DNA from: Talinum fruticosum
Taxonomy: Eukaryota > Streptophyta > Magnoliopsida > Caryophyllales > Talinaceae
Reading direction: 5' to 3'
DNA: 64,000 bases
Assembly (NCBI GenBank): GCA_021018815.1
Contig: JAITYX010000009.1
Location: 4,838,501 to 4,902,500 of the forward strand
This document shows, piece by piece, positions 25,191 through 35,597 of this stretch. The notes below the pieces were generated by a model. It was not told the origin of the DNA, did not search any database, and saw nothing but the letters and a program-made list of their open reading frames with translations. The first letter of the stretch is position 1, and every line of letters begins with the position of its first letter. Made by a program: the position numbers and the translations under genes.

Positions 25191-25700
25191 ATGATTTCTT
25201 ATAGTTAATGATAACTCCAATAGTCCGCTAAATGAAGAGAAAGGTATAAAGATCTAAGCCAAGACTAAGAAGTAAAAAAGCAAGAGAGCATACTTCATAC
25301 CTTATCTTAATCTCTTATAATCATGTTTACTTACTCAAATCATTCTTGTACCAAAGTGTCTAAGGGTTAGATATTTTGTGAGTTGTAGAAAAGAGTCTTG
25401 TGGAAGAGCTTGTTTTGTGAGTTGTAACACCTGAGATAAGTGTGAACGGTGGGCCTTGAGAGTAAGTATACTCAAAAGGTCGGTTAGTGAGTTAAGTCAA
25501 GAACGAATCGACGAGTCTTGTGCAATAAGAAAAATAGAAGATAATCCTAAGGTAGGAAACCTTAGGCGGTGATTAGCCCGAGATATTTAGACCTAGGCAA
25601 GATCATGACCAAAAAAACTTGCATTGTCCAATTTACTTTTCCGTTTGTTTGTTTTTCATATATGACCTCTCAACTAAGTCAATTGCCTCAAAATTTTAAA

Positions 25701-25728
25701 TTACCCTATTCACCCCCTTCTAGGGTAA
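25701..25728 (+). other. LTR 3'-end hairpin (solo LTR)
   Basis: ttaccctattcaccccctt followed by ctagggtaa can fold into an 8-bp stem (ttacccta/tagggtaa) with a 12-base C-rich loop, 23 bp before the LTR end. The same hairpin with a compensatory base pair is at 60,133-60,160. Confidence 0.6.
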
Positions 25729-25756
25729 ATCCGACCCTCCGGGACTTTTCATAAAG

Positions 25757-25948
25757 AAGTGTGGCCATCTTGAATATTTCATGTATAAATGGCAATGAGA
25801 AATGGAGTAACAAATCGACGAAGCTTTCACCGATGTTGCGTACTTGCCTTTTGTGCTCCTACAACTCATTCTGTTACCACCTTTGCCGAAATTTCAATTA
25901 TGGATTGAAGAAGAGTACTTTGGTCTTTGAGAAATACTTGGATAAAGA
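25757..25948 (+). repeat. 190-bp unit R, second copy
   Basis: Matches 18,345-18,531. After each copy the sequence runs taaagaag(t/c)g..gg(c)..atctt, which shows that two R copies stood in tandem and that the solo LTR inserted at their junction. Confidence 0.8.
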
Positions 25949-26167
25949 AGCGTTGGCGTTGGCGATCTTAAAATTTTCAGCGTAAACCCTCCATGTTCTC
26001 CATCTTGGATAATTATTTTATTATTTTTTTGGGTTGTCTTAAAATTTATGAGATTACATGGTTTATCTTCTTTTCCTTGATCAATTTCCTCATCTACTTT
26101 AATGGTGGAGCTTCAAATCATTGATATAGTGTGCTCTAGAGAGAGAGGTGATGACAACGGAGGCTAT

Positions 26168-26393
26168 AAATGTTAAAACATGGGCGGAATTGTCAAAGCA
26201 CTTACTCCATAACTAAAATCCTAGCTCCACTTGCCACGCCAATTTGATAGTCGAGTCAAGCTGTCCCAAAACTCGGTATTGGTTGATAAACAACAAATAC
26301 CCTTAAAGTAGAGAGCATAGGTATTCAAGTTTATAACGTGGTATATCATCGTCCAATACCCTTCAAGTAAGGTTTATTTTAATCCAAAATCCC
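26168..26393 (-). repeat. Right terminal inverted repeat, MULE-like
   Basis: Reverse complement matches 17,636-17,870 across the whole length, including atttattttaatccaaaat at the outer end and ttgccacgcc farther in. Confidence 0.75.
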
Positions 26394-26395
26394 TT

Positions 26396-26888
26396 TTTGA
26401 TCTAAATAAATTTTTTATTAATTAAAGCATCATCAATCAAATCCTCAAGAACTCCGTCTTGCAACCAAAGAGGTGGAACTACTTCCAGTCAAATAAATCA
26501 GAACAATGCAAATACCATTTTCCTTAAAGCATTAATGCATAAAATTATCCGATTTCATCCCCTATTATGTATGCCTCTATTTTTGCTTCAATTCAAAACA
26601 TGGTCCTGTTTCCTTTTCTTTAACATATAGAACTTACTCTTGGTTAAGAAAGCGGGGGAAAAAAGCTTGGTCGAAGTGTGGCTAATTTAAAACGACTTAC
26701 TATATGCATGAACTTCGCGTAAACGAACAAAAGACTTGCTAGTTAGTGGTTAGTTAAAAGTTATCAATTCAAATCGATAACGGGAGAACTAACCTAATTT
26801 GATTTCCTTAATATTTTTGATTACTTTCTTTCGTGGATTCTTTACATAGTTGTAGTAAGAATTATTTCATTTGTTTTGTGTTCAACAG
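26396..26888. other. Intron-like sequence upstream of the GDSL exon
   Basis: No coding motif; in particular no GDS catalytic block of a GDSL esterase. The last bases, ttcatttgttttgtgttcaacag, are a good plant 3' splice site, so at least the end is probably intron. Confidence 0.45.
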
Positions 26889-27382
26889 AATGTCATACCC
26901 TTACGGAAGGAAATTCAATTTTATACGGAATATCAAGATAGACTAAAACTCTATCTTGGAGAGCAAAAGGCAAAGGAAACCATAAGTGAAGCACTCGTAC
27001 TTAATAAGTATAGGCACAAATGACTTTCTTGAGAACTACTACTTGTTGCCTCCGACGAGAGTTCGATGCAGCACGGTCCAACAATTTCGGGATCACCTTG
27101 TGGGGGTAGCCAAGAAGTTTATCGAGAACATCTACAGCCTTGGGGCACGAAAGATCTCCCTTGGAGGACTCCCTCCTATGGGGTGTTTGCCCTTAGAGAG
27201 GACCATGAATCTGTTTGCAATGAGCTAGTGTAATGAAGAGTACAACAATTTAGCTTCGGAGTTCAATGGGAAGTTGAAAGGCTTGGTATATCAGCTCAAC
27301 AAAGAAATGCACGGAATTAGAGTGGTTTTCTCTAATCCTTATTACATCCTAATGCAAATGGTAAATAAGCCTTCATTATATG
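26889..27382 (+). pseudogene. GDSL esterase/lipase pseudogene, internal exon
   Basis: GDSL (SGNH) esterase/lipases are secreted plant hydrolases acting on lipid or cell-wall esters. After a 3' splice site the exon reads NVIPLRKEIQFY, LYLGEQKAKETISEAL, then, one base out of frame near 26,995, LISIGTNDFLENYY (block III, with the catalytic-centre Asn), SLGARKISLGGLPPMGCLPL, a TAG stop at 27,226-27,228, and in the same frame CNEEYNNLASEFNGKLKGL and VFSNPYYILMQ...PSLYG, ending at a clean ggtaagt donor. This order and the exon end match Arabidopsis At2g04570/At4g26790-type GDSL genes. The exon with the GDS nucleophile and signal peptide is not in the window upstream. One frameshift and one stop make it a pseudogene unless they are assembly errors. 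The C-terminal exon lies at 49,729-49,940. Confidence 0.9.
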
Positions 27383-27610
27383 GTAAGTTTAATTGTTGCT
27401 ACAGACCATTTGATTGGAAGCTAGTATAGAATTTTTCATCATAATTTGGTGACTAGGATCCGAGATCACATAATTTTTCTTGTTCTTTTATTAGATTAAG
27501 TCTTACCTTAAGGATTTCAATTAGCTCAATAATTAGTAATTTTACTTTAAGGATTTAAATTAGCTCAATAATTAGAAACTTTTATAAGGGTTTGGTTTAT
27601 GGAAAATTCT

Positions 27611-27860
27611 AATGTACTCCGGAAGTACAGACCAGTCATGTACTCCCAAGACTAATTAGTGTATAATTATTTCTCGATTAGTGTACGGTATTACTGATTG
27701 TCATGTACTCCCAGGGCTAATTATTTTACAATTGTATACCAATTAGTGTATAATTAGTATATGATGTTACACTAATTAGTATATAATTATACACTAATTA
27801 GTATGCAATTGTACGATAATCAACCACAGGAGTACTTGATGGTTTGTACTCCCGGGAAGA
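27611..27860. mobile_element. MITE of about 250 bp in the GDSL intron
   Basis: The ends are inverted: tactccggaagtacagacca on the left and, on the other strand at the right, ccgggagtacaaacca, followed in both by agtactcc or tgtactcc. The interior repeats actaattagtgtataatta in both orientations. No coding capacity. The inverted repeat is about 40 bp; target duplication not resolved. Confidence 0.65.
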
Positions 27861-27926
27861 CCATATACTAACTGGATATTATAAGGGTGGTATCAAGAAG
27901 TTACTTATAAAACTTATCTACGTTTT

Positions 27927-29355
27927 TGAAGGTTTGCTCTTGGAGAGGTTAATTCACCCTAGAAGAGGGGTGAATAGGGTGACAGAAGATTTTTGTGAAT
28001 TAACAAAGTATTACGCACAACAAAGATTGAGAAAGCAATTTTGAGTCTAGATTGGACTCGAAATAGATAAAATATAGAGTATACGTGGAAACCCTCATGG
28101 GACAAAAAACCACGGACAGCGCTAATCCAAGCACCAAGTCAAATCCATTATTTTGAATCCTCAAAATTACAAGGATCGACTCTTTACATAATTGTTCCCT
28201 TAGACAATTCAACTATAGGTTTTTCCTAGACTTAGAAATTCCCTTATCCGATCTAGTCCTTCCTAACCAAGGTAACCTTTACAGCTAGGGACAACTAAGC
28301 TGAGTTAACCCTTATAACTCAGTCAAGGGACTTAACGAGAGAATTGAAAGTGTAGAAGTGATTACAAGACTTTCTCTTTACATCTCGGAAAGTAAGAACT
28401 TAAGAACTACGGTTGTAAGCTAGAAAATTAAGTGAGAGTAGATTATATTCAGTTCCAGCAATCTTCAAGTCTTGTAGGAAGGCTTATATTTATACTCAAC
28501 AGGGCGAGCATCCGTTGAGACTTGTTCTGGACTTGTGATCTTCATTAGCCATTGTAACGACTAGTTTGAGTCACTAAAAAAGGAGTTGTTACAAAGTGAA
28601 CATTGTGCTTTGGTCCTTGGCTCGAAAAGTAGTCCATTCCACCGGTTGTGACTGAAATCGGGGTGGAAATAACTGTTACACTCAAAGTTGAAGCTTACGG
28701 ATTTGGTAACAAACAACCTTAACCTGATATTTGAGCCTTGTCCGGAAAAGGTGTTTTTCTATCTGCTAGTGTTTGACGGTAGGAAGTCAATTGCTTATGC
28801 TTTTCAAAAATAAGATTAAAATACTTCAATCAACCTGCAAAAACAAATCAAAGTGGTACTCAAAGTATAAAAATACTTTGGTCCAAGATTAGGTAAAGAT
28901 AATAATTAATTCAAAATAATTAAGTGCTAAATTATCTTCGACCTAAAAGAATGGAATTTTTGAGTCTAATAATCATTAGGTTCAAATTCCATCTTGAGTC
29001 AATCCTTTAAATGATCAAGTTACTAAGATTGAATAATTAGAATGCATAAACTTGATCAAGTAAATAATTTCATTCAATAAATTGACTTAGAAACATAAAT
29101 TAACGCAATAATTTATTTTCAGCTAGAACATTAAGTCGGTGTTCAAAATATGAACTTTTTGTGAAATTATTTACTCATGTCATCTTTCCGAGTTATGTCC
29201 GAGTGGGTGAGAAACCCGATTAAGGACGTTATATTGAATAAATAGTTTTTGAGTGGCCCGGACAAGATTGAAAACTTAAAGATGAGCTTCTTAAATGCTT
29301 AGAATGACTTGTAATCAAAACTATAGAGAGATAGAAAATTATACTCGAGTCTTCA
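27927..29355 (-). repeat. 3' LTR of copia C
   Basis: Plus-strand ends are tgaaggtttgctcttggaga and cgagtcttca. At 1,429 bp it is almost the length of the 5' LTR (1,430 bp). Confidence 0.9.
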
Positions 29356-29368
29356 ATCTCCCCTTTTT
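29356..29368 (-). other. Polypurine tract of copia C
   Basis: The minus strand reads aaaaaggggagat directly before the 3' LTR; it primes plus-strand DNA synthesis. The upstream context ttcatca is shared with B and E. Confidence 0.85.
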
Positions 29369-29801
29369 GATGAAAGACATTCCATACTTAAGATAGAAAC
29401 TAACAATTCAAAAAGTTAAGTTTTCATTACATTTTGGTCGAGCAAAAATATATTAAACAACAATATCGAGTGCTTTTGATCATATACAACTCGGACCATA
29501 CTTATTGAAGTATCGAGCATACTTATCAACAAAGTATGAACAAGTATCGAGCAATGGTAAAATATATCGAGTAAATATAAGATATGAAAGATATAGGTCA
29601 TGTATGCTCGGAAATAAGAAAATTTCATTGAAGCTCGAGAAATTGACATATGCAAATTAAAAAAACTTAAGAAAAGAAAGAAAAGAACTCCTTCTGAACT
29701 AAACATCTATCTATTTCTCTCCCCTATGCATTTCATTAAAAACAAATAGGAAGGAAGAATAAATAGATTACAAAAGATGTTGGACAAAAAAAGTTTTGAA
29801 A

Positions 29802-31392
29802 TTAAGAAGGATGAGGAGTCGTGCGGGTGGAGGCGGAAGAACAGGGACCTCGTCCGTGTCTATAACCCCGAGTGGATGTAGTTGGGTGAGGCAAAAGAAG
29901 GGGCAAGTCGGGAACTTGTAGTGCAATCCTACGAATCGGAGATTGTTCATCCTCTGGTTCTTCTTCTAAACTTGCAACCTCTTCAGCTGGAGACTGTTGA
30001 ACCGAGGAGAGGGCTTCAGATTGGCTCGCATCACCAGCCTCTTCGAGGCGGACCGAGTGTGATATGAGGAGATCACCTCGGGTTCTTTCTCCCCTTGGCC
30101 CTCGGTTTGAGCTACTTCTTCTTCTTCTTCTTTTGCGATTCCGAGTCAAAAGAGGCTGAAGACTCGGAAGGTAGTGCTTCTTCGAGAGGATGGTTCTAAA
30201 TCCTCGGCAACTTTAGATCTTTTCTCTTGGAGGTGTCGATTTGATCTTTTTGGTGCTTGATCACCTCTTTGAGCTCACCAACCAAGGCTTGACTCGAGTC
30301 GATCCGACGCCGAGCCTTATTTTGGAACCGAATCGGAATTGGTATGAAAGCTCAGTAAAGTTATCGTAGCTGCTTGCGGCTTTTTGGCTAGGGCAGCAAA
30401 TTGGGTTACCACCTGCTGAAGTAGTACCGTGAGGGAAGGGTGAAAAGAACCCCCATCGGGGGGTAGGCTGAGAGGATAAAGGTCCAACGAGTGAGAAGGG
30501 GGATGGGGGTCTTACGGTCTTTCTAAGTCCGAGGTGGAGGAGGATGAGCAAGTTCGGATGAATGAGCCCGGACACCAAGTCGGATTTCTCGGTATCCTAA
30601 ACCAGTGAGCTTACCTTTGCTTATATAGACGACAAACTCTAGAAATTTTTGTGGATCGGAAGGGAGATCCACCTTAAAATGAGAAAAAATAGCAGAAAGA
30701 AGAGCTCCAAAAGGAAGAGGAGGCTTCTTCTTGTTAGAAGGAACATAAGCCATATGCTCCAAGATGAAAGGAAAGAGGTCAACCTCATACCCTTCAAGAG
30801 TATCGAAGAGAACCTTAAGAACTTTGTTGTTAGGGTTCTCTTTGAAGGAGTAGAAGAAGAAGAAAGTCCTCATCATAATGAAGCACAAAAGTCTTGCTTC
30901 CGAGGTCATCCGAGTCACGGAAAAGTTCTTTCGGACTTTGGAACCTCTTTAGAGTATCGATCGAAGAAGTCATCGGTGACTTCATTGAAAGGAATGGGGT
31001 TGGAGTTCAAAAAAGAGTTTTGACCCCAAAGAGTTTGTGGAGAAAAGATAGATTGATGCAAATGGTTTTGTCTCGAAGGAGTAAAGAGATAACATTATCT
31101 CTCGTATACATGTTGGTATAGAACTTGGTGACGAGTTACGGGTAGATGTAATCACGAAACACAAGTGTTTGTAAGCACCTGTGTTGAGCATATGCTCAAT
31201 CTCAGAAAATTTGGTGGTGGAGAAGAATTTCTCTTTTATGAAATAGTGTTAGGCTACAATGAGCTTATTGTCATCAAAGGCAAGGGCTTTACCCTTAGAT
31301 GGATCTTTTTGTGGATTCTCGGAACGAGTGGATTTACTTCTAGCCTTCTTTGTGGCTGAACCTCCTTCCATGGCGCTTCCTCTTTTAGGCAT
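29802..31392 (-). pseudogene. Extra (third) ORF of copia C, broken
   Basis: This is the accessory ORF between pol and the 3' LTR, not found in standard copia elements. It starts MPKRGSAMEGGSATKKAR, a basic, nuclear-localisation-like N terminus shared by all four copies here, and continues in shifted frames with ERIFSPTTKF-like and MLNTGAYKHLC-like stretches. It then carries FLEFVVYISKGKLTGLGYRE and LGVRAHSSELAHPPPP, a Pro/Glu-rich region, and a C terminus ending TTPHPS. Frame changes occur near 31,190, 30,900 and 30,520. The central part resembles plant retroelement proteins annotated as putative plant transposon protein (PF20167); that match is from memory and needs a profile search. Its function is not known. 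It lies 572 bp after the pol stop. Confidence 0.7.
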
Positions 31393-31557
31393 GATTGACA
31401 AAGAGTGAGAGGAGTTGAGAGTAAAAGAGAGAAGAGAGTTAATGAACGAGAGAGAGACGAGTGTGTGTGTTTGAGCGAGGAGTTTCGAGTATGAGAGCAA
31501 AGAGTGCAAGAGTGAGAGTAAGAAATAGCAAAGTGATCGAATGAGAACGAAGGGGTG

Positions 31558-31567
31558 CTATTTATAG
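31558..31567 (-). promoter_or_regulatory. TATA-like box upstream of the extra ORF (C)
   Basis: The minus strand reads ctataaatag 166 bp before the ATG, in the spacer between pol and the extra ORF. The same word occurs at the same place in D and E and in a variant form in B. Confidence 0.55.
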
Positions 31568-31963
31568 AATAAGAGCTTCCACTAAACAAAAGCCTTTCTG
31601 ACTCAGCCCTCAAAGTAACGGTTAGCGAGACCATTGAGTATTCCAGTGAGTAACGACTATCTTCGAAATTGCTTCCCTCTAATGGCTAGTTTGCAGACTG
31701 CTTGAGTGCTAGAGAGAGAAAGAGAGATTTTCGAAAACATTTCTAAGATTCTCCATTATTCTAGAGATGATCTCGGAATTTTGATGTCCATTTTTGTCAT
31801 AAAGCGAGTATGACTCGGTGATGTATCCGAGTGACTATGAACACACTCGGAAAACTAATAACTCATAGCTCAATCTCATCTTGGTTCAACTGATCCATTT
31901 GTTATTAACTCACAATAAGACAATCAAACAAATTCTCAATAACTCATGCAATAAATCAAATAA

Positions 31964-33664
31964 TTATGCAATTAACATGCCAAGTTCATTCCTAATAAGG
32001 CAAAGCCGATCTTTACTCGGAGGTTTTGTGAAAATATCAACTAGTTGAAATTTGGTAGGAATAAACTCAAGTTTAATATCACTTTTTTAGAATGGTCTCT
32101 CGGAAATGATACCGACCTGAATGTGTTTTATTTTAGAGTACTTGAACTGGATTCTTGGTGATGCTGATGGCATTTTGATTATCACACTTGATTGGGATTG
32201 ATGTGAATGACAGTCCTAGATCCTTCAAGTGTTGCTTGATCTAGACAATTTGAGTACAACAAGATCAAGCTGCTATGTACTCAGCCTTATCGGTTGATAG
32301 AGCGACTGAGTTTTGCTTCTTTGAAGGCTAGGAGATGAGTGATTGACCCAGAAATTGATGTGCTCCTGATGTGCTCTTTTTCTCAACTTTGTATCTAGCA
32401 TAATCAACATCTAAGTATCCAGTGAGGGTCGGATCCGAGTCCTTTGAATACCGGAGACCAAGTGTCCGAGTCCCTGCAAGATATCTATAAATTCTCTTCA
32501 CTGCGAGTGAGATGTGATTCCTTAGGATTAGCTTGAAATCTTGCACAAAGGCAGACACTCGAACATGATATATGGCCTACTAGATGTGAGATAAAGTAGA
32601 GATCCAATCATACCTCTGTAAAGTTTTTGATCTACTACTTTACCTTTCTCATTTGAGTCTAGTTTAGTACTCGCTAATCATTGGTGTTGCTGCATGCTTC
32701 ACATCTTGTAGCTTGTACTTCTTTAATAATTCCTTGGGATATTTTGATTAATGAACATATATGCCATCCTTTTCTTGCTTGATTTGCGAGTCCAAGGAAG
32801 AAATTGAGTTCTCCCATCATACTCATTTGGAACTCTTGTCTTATTAACTCGAGAAAAACTCTTGGCATAAAGTTTCATTAGTAGCTCCAAATATAATGCC
32901 ATCAACATAAATCTGAATGAAAAGAAAATCATTCCCCTTCATTTTTGTAAAAAGAGTTTTGTCAATAAGACCTCTTTTGAAGTCATTTTCAACCAAGAAA
33001 TTACTTAGTCTTTCATCCCAAGCTCCGGGAGCTTGTTTTAGACCATACAAAGCTTTTTGCAATTTGAAAACATGATTTAGAAATTGTGAGTTTTCAAATC
33101 CAGGGGTTGCTCAACATAAACTTCTTCTTAAATATAACCATTGAGAACTGCACACTTAACATCCATTTGATAAAGGTTAATATTCATGCTAGATGTAAAT
33201 GCTAAGAGAATTCTGATTACCTTAATCCGAGCAACAGGTGCAAAGGTTTCCCCATAATCAATTTCCTCCTCTTAGTTATATCCTTGAGTAACTAATCTGA
33301 CCTTATTTCGACTACCAACCCTCCCTTATCCAGTTTGTTCTTGAAAACTTATTTGGTTCTTATTATTGGGTGGTCGGAAGGTTGTTTGGTCGGAGTCCAG
33401 ACTTGGTTTCTTTCAAATTGAGTTAATTCTTCTTGCAAGGCCTCAACCCATTCAGGTTCAAGTAGAGCTTCTACTACATTTTTAGGTTCAATTAATGAAA
33501 TGAACGTTGAAAATGCACATAGATTTTGCAAATAAGAACGAGTTCTTACCCCACTTGTTGATATCGGAAAGAATATTCCGGGTGGGTGGCTGGATGCATA
33601 TTTGAAAGCTTTATCTATCCTCTAATTTACCAGGTTTGTTGGTTGGATGATCTAATCTTCAATT
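31964..33664 (-). pseudogene. Copia C reverse transcriptase and RNase H remnant
   Basis: This is the C-terminal half of pol, cut off from gag-integrase by element B. From high to low coordinates it shows the linker and start of RT (EPEWVEALQEELTQFERNQV, PSDHPIIRTK), LYGLKQAPGAW, the catalytic box as YVDG instead of YVDD, ATNETLCQEF, MGELNFFLGL, and then RNase H (FKLILRNHISLAVKRIYRYL, AGTRTLGLRYSKDSD, KKSTSGAHQFLGQSLIS) with the end near NELGMLIA. Several frame changes and stops occur. YVDD is the metal-binding motif of the enzyme, so the change to YVDG alone would disable it. Confidence 0.85.
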
Positions 33665-33669
33665 GGTTA

Positions 33670-35148
33670 TGAAGGTTTTCTCATGGAGAGTCTAACTCAC
33701 CCTAGAGGAGAGGAGGGGGTGAATAAGGTGATGAGGAAATTAAAACAAACTTAGATAATTTTTGCTAAGAAAGAAATTAGCTGCTGAGTTTGAGTCTAGA
33801 TTGGACTTAGAAATGCAAACACTCGGAGATACGTGGAAACCCTCTTGGGACGAGAAAACCACAGTCGGTGCTAATCCAAGCACCAAGTCAAATCCACTAT
33901 TTTGAATCCTCAAAATACAAAGGATCGACTCTACCGAATTGCTCGCTTAAACAATTCCTTATAGTGTTTTCCTAGACTAAGAAGTTCCCTTATCCGATCT
34001 AGTACTTCCTGATTGAGATAACCTTTACAATCGGGGACAACAAAGCTGAGTTAACCCTTACAACTCAGTCAAGGGTCTCAGAAAGTAAGAGAAGTATGTA
34101 ACTAATTACAAGACTTTACAACTTAGAAAATATTAAGTACGGACTTGGTGTTGTAAGTAGAAGATTGAGTGGGTAATGAACTAAGAGGCTTAAGCAGTGT
34201 ATTGATCAATAGGTACAACAATCTTCAAGTCTTGTGAAGTGGCTTCTATTTACAAATGTCCAAGTAGAGTAGCCGTTGAGTCCGATTTTTGGATCGAAGT
34301 CTTTACTAGCCGTTGAAATGGCTTTTTTGAGTCACTTAGAAAAGATCCTTTGGAGTGTGAACATTGGGCAACGAATATTTGCTCCAAAAGATGTTCCAAT
34401 CAACTGGTTTTCTTTGAAAAGCAAGGTGGAAACCACCGTTGAGCCTAGCATTGGAGTTTTCCAGTTTTGGAAACAGACGGCCTTGACACGGTGTCCGAGT
34501 CTTGTCCAGAATTGGCTAAAGCTGTCTGCTGGTGTTTAACAACTAGAAGCCGGTTGCTTTTGAGATTCAAAAATAGATTTGCTTCGTTTGAATAACCTAC
34601 AAAAGCAAACCACATTGGTTCTCAAAGTATAAAATACTTTGGTCCAAGGTTAGGCAAAGATATTAATTAAATTTGAGTCATTAAAAGCATAATTATCTTA
34701 TGCCTAGAGAAGTGGAATATTCTGAGTCTAATATCAAATGGGTTCAAACTCAGCTCAGAATAACTCTTAGAAAGATCAACTTAAAGAGTAAATATAAGAG
34801 TCATTGGACTTGATCAATCAAATAATTATCTAAGAAATAAATTGACTTAGAAGACTGAATTAACACTGTAATTAAGTTTACCTTAGCAAGCACACTCAAT
34901 ACTCGGAAAAAGTGCGTTAAGAGAATTATTTGATCATGCGATGGTTCTAAGTAGATTCTGAGTAGGTCGGAATACCTCAGTGGAGAAGATATAAAACAAG
35001 GTGTTATCCGAGTTACTCGGAATAATGATGAAAACTTAGATATGAGTTTCTTTGTGGCTTAGAATGACTTGCAATCAAAACTTAAGAGAGATAGAAGTTT
35101 ATACCTGAGTCTTTTATAAAATATTTAGAGTTAAGATCCGAGTCTTTA
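33670..35148 (-). repeat. 3' LTR of copia B
   Basis: Plus-strand ends are tgaaggttttctcatgg and ccgagtctttaat; the outer 5' terminus has decayed from cg to ta on the element strand. Many differences from the 5' LTR are visible, so the insertion is not recent. Confidence 0.85.
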
Positions 35149-35162
35149 ATCTTCTCGTTTTT
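35149..35162 (-). other. Polypurine tract of copia B
   Basis: The minus strand reads aaaaacgagaagat just before the 3' LTR; one C breaks the purine run. Confidence 0.7.
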
Positions 35163-35597
35163 GATGAAGGGCATTCCATTCTTAAGATAGAAACTTGTTA
35201 GTACAAAATATAAGTTTTCAGTGCCAATGATTTGTATTTTCTTTTGTATCGAGCATGTAGAATATAAAGTTAAGAAAAATTCCAACTCAAAGCATGATTG
35301 TTTAGCGGATATTAGAACCAACGTAGATTTACGAGTAGATAAGATAAACGTTAAAAGAAACTCAGAAATGATCAAATCTTAGAAAATAATCAGAGCTTAG
35401 AAAAGATAGATTATAACATTCATTCATAAAAATATTTACAACAAAAAGAGGAGAGGAACTCCCCTAAGCACAACATCAAGGTTTCTATATTTTTCTCCCC
35501 TAGCATTTTAGCCAAAAGGAGGGAAGAAAATTTGAAAGTGTATACACTCAATGTTGGACAAAATAAAAATAAAAATAAAAACAAGAAAAGAAATAGA

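Larger units (their letters stand above)
19046..25206. mobile_element. CACTA-like DNA transposon G, non-autonomous
   Basis: The left end reads cattacaacaaatcactact and the right end, on the other strand, aactataagaaatcatcact; both are two mismatches from the plant CACTA terminus cactacaagaaatc. Three flanking bases are aac on the left and aat on the right, near-matching 3-bp duplications. Both ends carry arrays of gtggcacaag/ccacgagc words, the subterminal repeats bound by CACTA transposases. No TNP2 or TNPA coding sequence is visible in 6.2 kb. Long minus-strand frames at the ends are translations of the arrays. Confidence 0.7.
18532..25751 (+). mobile_element. Solo LTR (copia-like) interrupted by a CACTA element
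   Basis: It starts tgttagtcag at 18,532 and ends gggacttttca at 25,751. Flanks are taaaa (18,527-18,531) and taaag (25,752-25,756), a 5-bp target duplication with one mismatch. With the CACTA insert (19,046-25,206 plus 3 bp) removed it is about 1.06 kb. The 3' end has the plant copia signature accctattcaccccc...tagggt. No internal retroelement sequence is present, so it is a solo LTR left by recombination between two LTRs. Confidence 0.7.
17636..26395. mobile_element. MULE-like element with long inverted repeats (outer layer of a nest)
   Basis: The ends at 17,636-17,870 and 26,168-26,393 are inverted copies of each other over more than 200 bp. Long terminal inverted repeats of this size are typical of Mutator-like elements. 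Removing the solo LTR and CACTA element nested inside (18,532-25,751 plus one target copy) leaves about 1.5 kb, which is the size of a non-autonomous or gene-capturing (Pack-MULE) element. That remainder includes a C-rich, coding-like stretch (17,930-18,200) and a duplicated 190-bp unit. I could not find a convincing 9-bp target duplication, so the exact ends and the superfamily are inferences. Confidence 0.6.

Noticed and set aside
30649..31023. 124-residue plus-strand Lys/Glu-rich frame
   Set aside because: It lies antisense to the extra ORF of copia C, whose minus-strand motifs are conserved in B, D and E; the plus frame is not conserved.
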